64,000 bases of DNA. Origin: Symsagittifera roscoffensis (lineage: Eukaryota; Xenacoelomorpha; Acoela; Convolutidae). The number at the start of each line of letters is the position of its first letter. The first letter of the stretch is position 1. The translations under genes were made by a program, and so were the position numbers. Positions 1 through 10,155 of the stretch are shown here, piece after piece. Location: contig NC_087063.1 of NCBI RefSeq assembly GCF_963678635.1, positions 20,590,701 through 20,654,700 of the forward strand, in the 5' to 3' direction. Under the pieces are notes generated by a model. That model made no database searches, was not told the DNA's origin, and saw only the letters and a program-made list of their open reading frames with translations.

Positions 1-110
1 TTGTTCACGTTGACACGTTCTAATGCATTCTATGACGTGAAAAGTCGTTTCAACATTTTTTTCATGAATTGAAATTCCGAAAAAATTAAAGGGGTAACTG
101 GAAAAGAGCC
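1..110. mobile_element. MITE family B, right end (cut by window edge)
   Basis: The last 30 bases end in ...GGAAAAGAGCC, the inverse of the GGCTCTTTTCC end seen in other copies. Reversed, the segment matches the copy at 404-617 over about 110 bases. The other end lies outside the window. Confidence 0.6.
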
Positions 111-403
111 GAAAAGTTCTCACCCCCCTGGTAAAACAATTTGCAAAAGTGTTGAAAACACTTTTTTTCAGATGCTTCTTTCCTTTCATCAACAGTTATT
201 GAAGCAATAATCTTAGACCAAATGAAATGACCCGTTGGTTTAACTTTGGCCCGAATGTTTAAATTTGGCAATAAAACTGCATTGAGGTTAAATTTTAAAC
301 AACATTTGAGCCAATCAATTTTTTTAATGCTAACGCAGTTTGAGAGAAACGAGTTCCTAATTTTTATTTTTCTTCTTTTTATCTCCTTGTTCTTAAACCT
401 TTC

Positions 404-617
404 GGCTCTTTTCCAGTTCCCCCTTGATTTTCCGAAATTCATTAAAGGACAGTCTATTTGAATTTACTTTTCATGTTAAAAACGGCATTAAAAAGTGTCA
501 GCGTGAAAATGTGAACAATTTTTCACATTTTTTATATCATGCAAAACTACACGTGAACAGTTTTTCAGCAGCTTTATTTTGCTATTATACGAGGGGGTGG
601 GAAACTGGAAAATAGTC
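404..617. mobile_element. MITE family B copy, 214 bp
   Basis: It begins GGCTCTTTTCCAGTTCCCCC and ends with the inverted form GGGAAACTGGAAAATAGTC. The flanking octamers AACCTTTC and AGGCTTTC match at 6 of 8 positions, as expected for an aged 8-bp target duplication. There is no coding capacity. An 8-bp duplication fits hAT, Merlin or P-type transposases; GG termini lean to Merlin, but this is not settled. Confidence 0.72.
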
Positions 618-1060
618 AGGCTTTCAAAAAAGGCAATAAAAAGTTTGTGCTCGAATGCTTCTTCGTTTTCTATTTTTTCTTTTTTTTAACCAGGAAGTTT
701 TTTTTTGGCTGATTGATCTCATAGGTTTTGGCTGACCAACCCTACAAACCTTCTATGTGCCCCGGGGTGAGCTGAGATTAAAAATTAGCGATAAAAAAGA
801 AAAAGCAGCGATCGCCATCCATGATTTATCTATGTTCATTGACACAATATCAATCTTTGTCGATAAATTATCGCTATTTTTGCTAATTTTAAGCGATGAA
901 AAGCGATAAAAAATCTAACAAACAGAGCGAAAATAGTAATCTAACAGGGGTTCGATAATGTAGCTATTCGTTTTGTAGGGCTTTTCATTTGAAAGCTAAT
1001 AGAATGAGTAAAATTTTCTTAAGTTTTAGCGATGATTTTCTACGGAATAGCTCTGAAACA

Positions 1061-1258
1061 GGCTCTTTTTCGTCACCCACTTCACACAAGCATCAATTTT
1101 ATGGTCCAAGGGGTGGTTTTACAAGGTTGATTATGAAAATCAAGTATGTTTGCTATGGTCTTATTAGTCTGCATGCATATCAATTTTCATGACAATTGGA
1201 CAATGTGAACAGTAATTTGAATTATAACAATTTGCAGGTGGGGGAAAGAAAAAGATCC
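1061..1258. mobile_element. MITE family C copy
   Basis: The ends are GGCTCTTTTTCGTCACCC and the inverted GGTGGGGGAAAGAAAAAGATCC. The interior matches the 4986-5180 copy (a 'catgcatatcaattttcatgac' type core in opposite orientation). No clear target duplication remains, so it is probably older than the 4986 copy. Confidence 0.6.
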
Positions 1259-1311
1259 ACTCCGAATTATATTTTAGCGGACTAAATTAAGCTCAAACTC
1301 AAGATTTACTC

Positions 1312-2035
1312 TGTAAAATGCCTCTTTTCAAGGTAAGTTTTTGGACAACAATTCCTTCGAAGCTCAATAAAATTTTCGCATTGACAGAGGAGAAATGATC
1401 AGAGCTACCATCTGTGAAAGTACCAAAATTTGGTTTCAATGACTTAACAATGTAATCCCTGTCTGAAAATGCCATTTTTCTTCATCTGCACTAACTTTTG
1501 CATCGCAATGATTTCTTTCTTGAATAAGCGGAGTAGGAAATTTGTTCATGCAACGTGAAACATTCTGAGTGAGAAAATGGAAACAGTGAAAATTTGATGG
1601 TTGTTATTTATTCACGCGAAGTGAAAAACTAAGTACAGATGAAAACTGGCATTTTCAGAGCCGGATTACCTTGGTAAGTCCTTGGGCTCTTTTCCACTTT
1701 CCCCCCACCTTTCAAAATATCGATTTTTATGTTTGTTTTACGTGTTATTACGGCTAAATGCGTGACGTTACGCTGTAAAGTATGAAGAACAAATCTGTTC
1801 ATAATTGTCAATTTGTTCACCATGCCAATTTTCATTGCATTATGACAACGTTAAATACGGTTTTCAAAAATGAATTTGAAGGGGGGAAACTGGAAAAGAG
1901 CCAGTCATTGGAACCAAATGTTGATACTTTCACAGCTGATAGCTCTGATTATTTTCTCTCCGTCAAGGTAAAAGTTTTTTTGAATTTTGAAAAAAATGAT
2001 GTCCAAAATGTACATTGAAAACAGGCATTTTCAGG
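1312..2035. repeat. Foldback inverted repeat split by a MITE
   Basis: Read backwards, 1312-1497 matches 1632-1684 and then resumes at 1903-2035, so the two arms would pair over about 180 bases with a ~135-base spacer. The second arm is interrupted exactly by the family A MITE at 1685-1902. Examples of paired blocks are the CAGATGAA...GGCATTTTCAG block and the TACTTTCACAG...TAGCTCTGAT block. It may be a foldback element or an inverted duplication. Confidence 0.6.
1685..1902. mobile_element. MITE family A copy, 218 bp
   Basis: The ends are GGCTCTTTTCCACTTTCCCCCC and its inverse GGGGGGAAACTGGAAAAGAGCC. Flanking octamers AGTCCTTG and AGTCATTG match 7 of 8. The interior carries the family A core (CGTGTTATTACGGCTAAATG). 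It is inserted into one arm of the 1312-2035 foldback repeat and is therefore younger than that repeat. Confidence 0.85.
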
Positions 2036-2402
2036 CAAAAAAGTTGGCCTCTTAATTCAAAAAAATTGCTGGCGGCCCAAAACATTTGGTCTAAATGAGT
2101 TTCGGAAATCAATTTGATCAACCTAAAAGAAAAAACTTTCTCAAATGCTCTTACCCCTCGAAAAAACCTTAGATCCTTCCCTGATGTAAGGTTTGAAGAC
2201 CAAGTTTGTTGAAAAAAGATAAAGCTCACCAAGCAAAACTTAGAAACATTATGACATCAAAAATTTTAGAGAACTACCCCGGCTTACATCCAGAAACCTA
2301 ATACGAAAATCATACAATTCCATAAACAAAGTAAATAAAAAGCTAATTAAACAAACTTCAGATATTTTTTCTAAAAAGTTGTAACCTAACTTTAAAAGAT
2401 TT

Positions 2403-2503
2403 GGCTCTTTTCCAGTTCCCCTTTTTAAATTTAATTCAGATCTGTTCTTCTTTACATCGAAAAATCACGCATTTAGCCGTAATAACACGTAAAACAAACA
2501 TAA
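2403..2503. mobile_element. MITE family A fragment
   Basis: It starts with GGCTCTTTTCCAGTTCCCC and contains the family core ACGCATTTAGCCGTAATAAC, but it has an internal deletion and lacks the far end. Confidence 0.6.
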
Positions 2504-2564
2504 CATGCAAGCCAAAAAAATTTTTTGCCAAAAAAAAACGTATCGTTATAAGCAAAAAAGAAAA

Positions 2565-2762
2565 TGTCTCTTTTCTAGTCCCTCTTGATTTAATCCAAAA
2601 TTCAGCATATGAAGTCTATTTGAAATGGTTTTTCATGTAAGAAAACGCGTCAGCGTGAGCAGGTGAAAAATTTATTACAACATTATTACATGCAGAATTC
2701 CATGAGAACAATTTCTGAACAGTTTGATGTGTCACGAGGGGGTGGGAAACTGGAAAAGTAGA
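2565..2762. mobile_element. MITE family B copy, degraded ends
   Basis: The segment matches 404-617 throughout (CTAGTCCCTCTTGATTT near one end, CGAGGGGGTGGGAAACTGG near the other). Both terminal pentamers are altered and no target duplication is visible. Confidence 0.55.
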
Positions 2763-2805
2763 AAGAACACTTTATGTAAAAAACATCGTTACTCATACAA
2801 TAACC

Positions 2806-3035
2806 GGCTCCTTTTCCTTCCCCTAACTGCAAACTTTTACAAGTATAATTTTGTGCACGTTGTGCGCTCCGCCTATTACAAAATTGGCATGCGGAATATT
2901 CAGGCTATGAGGAACGCATTTGGTCTTCTTGTTTTAATTTTATTTGGTCTCCATGGTCTTCATATCACCGTGTAAATCCCCCGTTACATCATGAAATTAA
3001 TGCTTATGAGAGGTGGGGGTGAAGGAAAAAGAGGA
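2806..3035. mobile_element. MITE family C copy, degraded
   Basis: It begins GGCTCCTTTTCCTTCCCC and ends with GGTGGGGGTGAAGGAAAAAGAGGA, an imperfect inverse. The interior resembles the copies at 1061 and 4986. No target duplication is seen. Confidence 0.5.
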
Positions 3036-3159
3036 TGGAAATGGAAATTGTATGCTTAGTCTTGTTTGATGACGACGATTAAAGTAAATTCGAAGTTGCG
3101 CCAAAATTCAAGCGTTTTTTAGCATTTTGTTTTTGTAAGACATCTCTTTAGGTTGTTTT

Positions 3160-3373
3160 GGCTCTTTTCCAGTTCCCCCCTTTCAAATTCAATTTTGAAA
3201 AGTCTATTTAACGTTGTCACAATGCAATGAAATTTGGCGTGGTGAACAAATCGAAAATTCTGAACAGATTTGTTCTTCATACTTTACAGCGTAACATCAC
3301 GCATTTAGCCGTAATAACACGTAAAACAAACATAAAACTCGGTATTTCGAAAGGGGGGAACAGGAAAAGAGCC
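3160..3373. mobile_element. MITE family A copy with perfect 8-bp duplication
   Basis: The ends are GGCTCTTTTCCAGTTCCCCC and the inverse GGGGGGAACAGGAAAAGAGCC. It is flanked on both sides by GTTGTTTT (3152-3159 and 3374-3381). Orientation is opposite to the copies at 3569 and 3808. Confidence 0.9.
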
Positions 3374-3568
3374 GTTGTTTTGAAAGTATTTTACATGCAA
3401 GATTGTCCAGAGTTTTGTGACTCAAGCTTGAGTTAACAGAGTCTTTGTCATATGTGTTCGGTTATGAACACAACCCAATAATTAAGAAAATTAGTATATG
3501 AAACAGTGGTAGCCAAACGTTTCCACTATGAAAAATTGTTAATCAAACACTTTTTTTACGCAATTGTC

Positions 3569-3784
3569 TGCTATTTTCCAGTTCCCCCCTTTCAAAATTC
3601 CGAGTTTTATGTTTGTTTTACGTGTTATTACGGCTAAATGCGTTATGTTACGCTGTAAAGTATCAAGAACAAATCTGTTCAAAATTTTCGATTTGTTCAC
3701 CACGCCAAATTTCATTGCATTATGAAAAGGTTAATTAAAATTTTCAAAATTGAATTTGAAAGGGGGTGGAACTGGAAAAGAGTC
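3569..3784. mobile_element. MITE family A copy, older
   Basis: It has the family ends with a few changes (TGCTATTTTCCAG and GGAACTGGAAAAGAGTC). Flanking octamers CAATTGTC and AAAGTGTC match 6 of 8. It lies 23 bp from the next copy in the same orientation. Confidence 0.75.
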
Positions 3785-3807
3785 AAAGTGTCGTACCAAA
3801 TGATTTG

Positions 3808-4019
3808 GGCTCTTTTCCAGTCCCCCCTTTTAAAACACCGAGTTTTAATTTGTTTTAAGTGTTATTATGGCTAAATGCGTGATGTTACGAAGTAAAGTAT
3901 GAAGAACAAATCTGTTCACAGTTGCCGATTTGTTCACCACGCCAATTTTCATTGCATTATGACAACGTTAATTTAGCTTTTCAAAATTGAATTTGAAAGG
4001 GGGGAACTGGAAAAGAGCC
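3808..4019. mobile_element. MITE family A copy with perfect 8-bp duplication
   Basis: GGCTCTTTTCCAGTCCCCCC at the left pairs with GGGGGGAACTGGAAAAGAGCC at the right. ATGATTTG occurs at 3800-3807 and 4020-4027 as an exact target-site duplication. Confidence 0.9.
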
Positions 4020-4125
4020 ATGATTTGCCAGAAAAGCGTATGATTATCTTTTTTCTGTAGAAGAAAGGGATATGACTAACCCGGTTAACTAAACAAAATC
4101 ACTCATACATTGACCGACACACATG

Positions 4126-4344
4126 CTATGAGTAACGACAAAGTTGGAATTGATTAAAGTCCCCCCACAAATTATTGTAGAAGAAATCTTTTTGCCCAGC
4201 CTTGTAGAAGGGCGGAACTTCTTCAATATCTTCTCCGTGGACAATCTCCTCAGTGTCAACAAAAAGCGAAAACAGAATTGATATCAAAAGCTTTGAATGC
4301 ATTTTTCTTGTGCTTTGAAAGTTCTTTTTTCCAACTTCTCCCAA
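4126..4344 (-). CDS. Hypothetical small secreted protein, copy 1
   Basis: This is a 72-codon ORF on the minus strand, duplicated identically at 4489-4707. From the second methionine (residue 15) it shows MHSKLLISILFSLF, a plausible signal peptide, followed by an acidic stretch (DTEEIVHGEDIEEVPP) and an aromatic segment (PPFYKAGQKDFFYNN). The PPF(Y/L) segment faintly recalls the start of SXP/RAL-2 (DUF148) secreted proteins, but I cannot support that family. It could be the first exon of a secreted protein gene. Function unknown. Confidence 0.3.
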   Translation of the reverse strand: MGEVGKKNFQSTRKMHSKLLISILFSLFVDTEEIVHGEDIEEVPPFYKAGQKDFFYNNLWGDFNQFQLCRYS

Positions 4345-4488
4345 ATTTCTAAAAAAAAACTGAGAACTTCCTAAAGGTATGATTATCTAACCTCCTAAAG
4401 GTATGATTATCTTTTTTCTGTAGAAGAAAGGGATATGACTAACCCGGTTAACTAAACAAAATCACTCATACATTGACCGACACACATG

Positions 4489-4707
4489 CTATGAGTAACG
4501 ACAAAGTTGGAATTGATTAAAGTCCCCCCACAAATTATTGTAGAAGAAATCTTTTTGCCCAGCCTTGTAGAAGGGCGGAACTTCTTCAATATCTTCTCCG
4601 TGGACAATCTCCTCAGTGTCAACAAAAAGCGAAAACAGAATTGATATCAAAAGCTTTGAATGCATTTTTCTTGTGCTTTGAAAGTTCTTTTTTCCAACTT
4701 CTCCCAA
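4489..4707 (-). CDS. Hypothetical small secreted protein, copy 2
   Basis: Identical in sequence and frame to the ORF at 4126-4344, and part of the same tandem duplication. The retained frame says nothing about selection because the whole DNA unit is identical. Confidence 0.3.
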   Translation of the reverse strand: MGEVGKKNFQSTRKMHSKLLISILFSLFVDTEEIVHGEDIEEVPPFYKAGQKDFFYNNLWGDFNQFQLCRYS

Positions 4708-4903
4708 ATTTCTAAAAAGTTGGATTTTTAGAAGCTTTCTCGCGCCAAAGTAAAAAATATTGGCCCGCCAATCTGAACTAATTAGAACTGATCTGAATCA
4801 GAAGTCAGAATTTGACTTTTGCGGCTAACCTAAAGGCGGATTTTTTGTCGACAAATTCGGCGCTCGAATTTATTTTCCCAATAAGGCTCTTTTTTAAGCT
4901 TCC

Positions 4904-5216
4904 GGTTCTTTTCAGCGTCCCCCCCTATTTTCAAACTTTCAATTTTGCAATTGTCCTACGTTTTATTATGGTTGAATGCGTGATGGGCTCTTTTTCCTTC
5001 CCCCTGCAATTTTTTTTATTTGAAGTTACTGTTCACTTCGTCAAATTGTCATGAAAATTGACATGCAGACTAATTAGGTCATGACAAACATATTTGGTCC
5101 TCATAATTAATCTTGTAAAATCACTCGTTAGACCATAAAATTCATGTTTGAGTGAGGTGGGCGGAAAAGGAAAAAGAGCCGCGTGATGTTATGAAGCAAG
5201 GTATAAGGAAAATCAT
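4904..5216. mobile_element. MITE family A remnant interrupted by a family C MITE
   Basis: 4904-4985 matches the left half of family A (GGTTCTTTTCAGCGTCCCCC, then ...TTGAATGCGTGATG). The match resumes at 5181-5216 after the family C copy, through GCGTGATGTTATG. The far end is lost where the TA-flanked MITE begins. It is the oldest layer of a three-element nest. Confidence 0.65.
4986..5180. mobile_element. MITE family C copy nested in family A
   Basis: The ends are GGCTCTTTTTCCTTCCCCC and GGAAAAGGAAAAAGAGCC. A perfect 8-bp duplication GCGTGATG lies at 4978-4985 and 5181-5188, and the octamer itself is a piece of the family A core, which proves insertion into a family A copy. Confidence 0.9.
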
Positions 5217-5218
5217 TA

Positions 5219-5408
5219 CGAGGTCAAACTGTGCACTGGATAGGCGCATAATTTTGTGGCATTATGTTACTGGATTTCAGAGACAAATCTTTAAATATGT
5301 TAAAGTTTTGTCGAAACGATCAAGGAAATGGAAATATCAAAAGAAGAACAAGGGGGGCGTCATTGTTGCGGAATCCGCTTACATTTCACAAAATGCAGTT
5401 TGGCCTCG
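5219..5408. mobile_element. TA-flanked MITE (Tc1/mariner-type target site), copy 1
   Basis: The inverted ends CGAGGTCAAACTGTGCA and TGCAGTTTGGCCTCG are each followed by TA. A second, inverted copy lies at 13002-13179. The interiors match, including GGAATCCGCTYAC near one end. The frames running through it are not genes. The TA duplication fits the Tc1/mariner group; no transposase is present. Confidence 0.8.
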
Positions 5409-5410
5409 TA

Positions 5411-6097
5411 GTGATAATTTTTTTGATCTAATACAAAACTTCATTAAATATGACTAGATAAAAGTTATTTTCAAACTTCATTAAACCAAAAAAATTGTAT
5501 GAAAATTCTATGTTAAACGTTTTTCCATGTATGAAAAATGTATGACAAGTATTTTCTATAAACCAAAAACTTGATTATTTTCTAATTCAATTTCTGAAAA
5601 ACTTTGGGTTGTGTTCGTAACCGAACGCAAGTGACAAACACCTTGGTTTACTCAAAGCACCAAATGTTGGACGATCTTACATTTACATTGCATAAAAACG
5701 ACCGGAATTGTCATAACGCTGTCTTTCACAAATTTTATAAGAAAAAAACAAATTTTCAAGTTTTGGCAAAAGTTTTCAAAGATTATAATTTTCAAAGTTT
5801 GAAAATTTAATTATCCATGGAATGATCTAGGCATACATAAGCATGCCATACAAAATAAGGAGACGTTTTGAGCATTTTTGAAAAAATAACTTTCCAGAGA
5901 AACTGAAAAAATCCAACTTTTGTGTATCCAGGACTACGTTATGCACCCAAAAAATTAAATTTTGCATGCAAAAAAAATTGAAAAAAGTTTGTTTGTGTAC
6001 TAAACTTGATTTTGCGGTTGAAAAAAAAATCAAAAAATTTTTGGGGCAATTCAAAACTACTTGTCGCCGTCATAAAATGCTAGCCATACAATTTCTA
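5411..6097. other. No gene recognised
   Basis: AT-rich sequence with several TTGTATGA...AAGC-type short repeats, also seen at 6340-6520. Short frames on both strands look random. Confidence 0.5.
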
Positions 6098-6319
6098 GGC
6101 TCTTTTCCAGTTCCCCCCCCCTTTAAAATACCGAGTTTTATGTTTGATTTACGTGTTATTACGGCTAAATACGTGATGTTACGCTGCAAAGTATGAAGAA
6201 CGAATCTGTTCACAGTTGTCGATTTGTTCACCACGCCAAATTTCATTGCATTATGACAACGTTAAATAAGCTTTTCAAAATTAAATTTGAAAGGGGGGGG
6301 GGGAAACTGGAAAAGAGCC
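6098..6319. mobile_element. MITE family A copy with perfect 8-bp duplication
   Basis: GGCTCTTTTCCAGTTCCCCC and its inverse GGGGGGAAACTGGAAAAGAGCC form the ends. AATTTCTA at 6090-6097 is repeated exactly at 6320-6327. Confidence 0.9.
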
Positions 6320-6834
6320 AATTTCTATATATGGGAATTGTATGATAAGCACTTTTTTCAAGAAAAAACCTCAATTTTTTCCTCACAAGACTGTTCCATT
6401 CCAATCAAAAGCCGCAGAAATTAGTTAATATCTTTTTTCAACCATTTCATCAAACTGTATTAAAAATGTATGACAAGCCGTTTTCTATACAATTGATGTA
6501 GGAATTGTATGATAAGCATTTTCGGTGCATTGAGGTCAACCCGGGTATCATGAGACCTAATTGTCGCTACAAGACGAATCAACATTATCCAACTACAAAA
6601 AACACAACAGAATATACAATTAGCCCAGTGAATTTAGTAGAAAACAGGATAGAAGTTAAGTAAAAGAACTTGTCGTTTTGAAAATCCTTCCAATTGATAA
6701 CATTCAACCAAAGCCAACAGAAAAATCGAAAAATGTCAATGAACTTGAGCAAGCCAAAAAATACATATTTTTGGAACATTTTAAGCGGACTCCAGTCTGT
6801 ATTTTTCCAAATAAATACGTAGCAGATTAATTAT

Positions 6835-7100
6835 TTTCGCCATAAAGCTCTTTGAATTTCAAGAACCTTCTATGATTGACATCTTTTTCATAAAACAAAC
6901 CCAAAGAAAACTGAGTCAAATTATAAAGTTTTTTGTTTCGCTGAGATTTCTGAACATTAATATCCACTTTCGAAATTGAAAAGCATTCAAGTGAATTTTG
7001 CGCTTCTTGCCCCTTGTTATTGGAGAGCGTAACTCGCCTTCCATTTAGCCAATGAAAAGCAATTGAAATTAACGATAAATCAAAAAGCAACGCCGGTTGT
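6835..7100. repeat. Dispersed repeat R, diverged single copy
   Basis: It contains AAAGCTCTTTGAATTTC, then TATGATTGACA, TTTCGCTG and CCACTTTCGAAATT in the order seen in the copies at 23551, 25700 and 30429-31750. There is no coding evidence. The rest of 6320-7279 holds nothing recognised. Confidence 0.5.
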
Positions 7101-7279
7101 TGTCCATGAAGCTCAGAAACTTCCAAACACAAAAAATTCCCCTTTTTTCAAGTTAAAAAGTGTCGATTTATGTGTGACACGATCATAAAAATATATGAAC
7201 GGGTAGAACGTTAAGAAAAGAGGCATAATTAACATCAGTTGCCATTGAAAAATGAAAAACGAACAAAAAATGAAGAAAG

Positions 7280-7667
7280 TGGAACCAGTTCTATACTAGT
7301 ATTCATAGACCAATAATACTTACGACGGAATATCACTATAAAAGATTTATAACTAACCAATCATATTCCATCTCTAACATTTACACTTATTTGTAAGTGC
7401 TGAAACTACATGTAGTTTCAGCACCAGAACAATTGAAATAAAACTTTGAATACAATTGTTCTACTTCTGGATAAACCCCAAGAACTAACTCGCATAAAAC
7501 AGTATACACTAGATCTATTGAGAAGGAGATATAGGAGTAAGATTAAGATCGGTATTAGACTAAGAAATTGCACGAATCTATCCGGCCGAAAAAAAACTAG
7601 CGTGACGAGCAGACAGTGTACCTTGTCTGAAAATATTGTATGAGTATAACCAATAGATCATAACTCA
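7280..7667 (+). repeat. 5' LTR of the deleted element
   Basis: It starts TGGAACC and ends TAACTCA, matching both ends of the large element's LTR in reverse. A 28-bp perfect palindrome lies at 7397-7424 and an AATAAA lies shortly after, at about 7437. Confidence 0.85.
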
Positions 7668-7669
7668 TC

Positions 7670-7690
7670 TGGTGCGACCAAAAGTCTCCA
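7670..7690 (+). promoter_or_regulatory. Primer-binding site of the deleted element
   Basis: TGGTGCGACC begins two bases after the LTR, as expected for pairing with a tRNA ending GGTCGCACCA. The same ten bases stand at the same place in the large element (51850-51841, minus strand). I could not assign the tRNA with certainty. Confidence 0.7.
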
Positions 7691-7759
7691 ACAAAACCTT
7701 AACTAACTTAGATTTAGAAAAAATACATCTTAGAATTAGACAAGTGCAAAATTGCAACA

Positions 7760-7993
7760 ATGCTAGACGGAATAGATAATTTAATAGAAATGTCTCAACG
7801 TCTCAATAAATTTACGCCAAACTTTCAAACAATACCAGAAATACCAGATATTGAAAGAAGACCAAGATCCTGGAGCGAAAGACCAACAGGAAACGGACCA
7901 CTCTGCTACATGATAGAACGACGGAAACCGGAACAAACTTTTGTATTTAGAGTACTTTATGTAGTAAATTTAAATTTTCAATTACTGACATGA
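7760..7993 (+). CDS. Leader mini-ORF, 77 residues, conserved between two related elements
   Basis: It starts 90 bp after the primer-binding site. Its product shares about half its residues with the ORF at 51531-51764 of the large element, which starts 86 bp after that element's site. Shared blocks include NLIEMS, RRPR, YMI and KPEQTF(V/I)FR. No known domain is recognised. Its survival in an element that has lost gag, pol and env suggests that it, or the RNA it lies in, is useful to the element. Function unknown. Confidence 0.5.
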   Translation: MLDGIDNLIEMSQRLNKFTPNFQTIPEIPDIERRPRSWSERPTGNGPLCYMIERRKPEQTFVFRVLYVVNLNFQLLT

Positions 7994-8358
7994 AAATAAT
8001 TTGAAGAAAAAATCCTTCAACAATCTTACTGGTACTAAACCTACTATCTTTACAATAACGACTGATAAAAAAGGCACAAGTCGTTACCCCCAAAAACTGC
8101 AGTAAACCAAAATTTTTCAATAAATAAATTATTAAAAACAAAATAAAAAAAATAGTTAGTACAAAAAACATTGTTAGTTTTAAAAATTAACTAATTTTCC
8201 TCAACCCCGCTGCATCACCTAAAACAGAACAACAAAAACTCAAAAACTAATATTATCAAAACAATAACTTTGAAAATTCTTTTAACTCAAAACTTGCAAA
8301 ATTAAAATTTATCAAGGGTTAGCCTTGCTTTCAATATCCCACTTTTCTTTAATAAACA

Positions 8359-8450
8359 GATCATCAAGGCTTCCTTTGGATTTTTCATTTTAACCTAAAC
8401 CTAAAACTAATATATATTTTATTACTGATCATCAAGGTTTTCCTTTGATC
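8359..8450 (+). repeat. Duplicated hairpin-like leader motif
   Basis: GATCATCAAGG...CCTTTGGAT at 8359-8381 recurs at 8427-8450. The CAAGG/CCTTTG halves can pair. The large element has the same pair in its leader (51116-51140 and 51176-51200, opposite strand). Confidence 0.6.
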
Positions 8451-10155
8451 AAATCAGAACAATTTTGTTCTCCCCTTCCCATAATTTTAAAAAGTTTCTA
8501 ACGACCTCAAACGTCGATTCACTACCGAAACCTTATGAACGACCCAGAATTGAAAGAAATTTTGAAAAAACTAACCGTTTACTTAAGCTAAACAGTGAAA
8601 AATTTCGGTTACTCATCCTTCACTTGAGCCCTTCCTCTTAGATGACCCAGGCTAAAACCCTTAACAAATTAGTAAGTCATAAAATAGTATCTAACAATCT
8701 ACTTGTGTTCTAATTTTACCTGAACCTTGTGGATTGATTTACTATTCTCCAACCCTCGATCACAAACCGCAACCCCTAGGTAAGATTCAGTAGGAAACTC
8801 ATAAATAAAAACTCCCAAAGAAGTGAAATTATTATTTCAAAGTAGTATATTCATAAAAAAATTGCAGATAAATTTAAGTGTACTAAACTTTTTACAAGAC
8901 GCTTCTTTTATAAATTTGAAATATTCACTCGCTCATAAATCAAACACTCTTTCCACAATCGCACAGCTCGCCCACAAAGAATTGTTTAAATAATGAATTT
9001 TAACTTTCAACTTTCACTGATAACAACTCTAACTAGTTTTCACACGTTTCAAATTTTCCTTTAACCCGGTGGGAAGGAGTTATATAGTAAACTGAAATAA
9101 CCAACACAGCTTACTAACGACACAAAACGAAAAACTAATGGCATGACCAAGGAAGAAAAACCCACGGTACCCAAACCAGATTAAAACCAGATTAAAACTG
9201 GATAGATAAATTATTATTTTGAAAACCACTTTTAAGTTTTACCACAATCAAATAAAACATAAAAAAGTCGAAAGACAAACCCAAACCAAAAGATTCTATG
9301 TTTGAGAAAAGAACACAACCAAAACAAAAAAGAGAAAGACAAAAAATAATCATGAAACAAAAGGTTGAGCACAAAAAGAGACTCTGCACAAAGAGACCAC
9401 AAAAATATACCCCACTCGTGGCCTCACCAACCAGAGGGACGTCCTGAGCATGCTCTATAGCCGGCCTAACCCACCGGGCTACACAACGCTTTGTGACCCA
9501 CACTCTATTTTTGCCAAGAGTTGCTCTAGTGTGAGCGACTCTTAAAAAATAACCGAACTAAAGTAAAACGCTTTTGCGATAACAAAAATAACAAATATAA
9601 CTAAAACTTAATTAACAAAAAGTAATTAAATATGTAAATCATAAATGCAGTATGTTAAGATTTCTTAGAGCCCAAGGAACGAGCAGCAAAGGAGATGACA
9701 ATCCAACTACATTCCAACTTCGGAATGGCAAATCTGTTCGATTTGCTGCCTAAAGTCACTAATCTCAAAGGATTTAAAGTATGGACTCAACATATCAGCT
9801 AAGGAAAACCATTGAACCAGACCATTGCCATCTCGATGTTGACCACACGTACCGATCCTAGTCACTTGGCACTTCACACGGAAAAGTCAAACTTCACCCT
9901 GCACAGAGTCTCGCTCTAAACTTAACGAAATCGATACACCATTGCATCGATCAGAAGTCTTGACACAATCACCCAAGACTACCACGATCAACGAGACCCA
10001 TCTTGAAACACGAAAATAACAATTTTTCTTCGTCAAACACAAACAGCCACACTTCTCCTTTCTCCAAGAAGTCAATGCTCGCAACTTTAAAAGAAACTAC
10101 ATCACCCGTCCTTCACTACAACAAACAACTAAAAAATCTCTAAGCCCCGGATGGG

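Larger units (their letters stand above)
4038..4718. repeat. Tandem duplication, 318-bp unit at 363-bp offset
   Basis: 4038-4355 and 4401-4718 read as identical. The 45-bp joint contains an extra short copy of the unit start (CCTAAAGGTATGATTATCT occurs twice, at about 4370 and 4393), which suggests slippage. Identity implies a recent event or an assembly artefact. Confidence 0.88.

Noticed and set aside
404-4019. Firm assignment of the GGCTCTTTT MITEs to the hAT superfamily
   Set aside because: The 8-bp duplication fits hAT, but Merlin and P-type elements also make 8-9-bp duplications and the GG ends are not typical of hAT; left open.
5152-5457. 101-codon plus-strand frame, with a similar frame at 12902-13144
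   Set aside because: Both run through copies of the TA-flanked MITE; the similarity is that of the DNA repeat.
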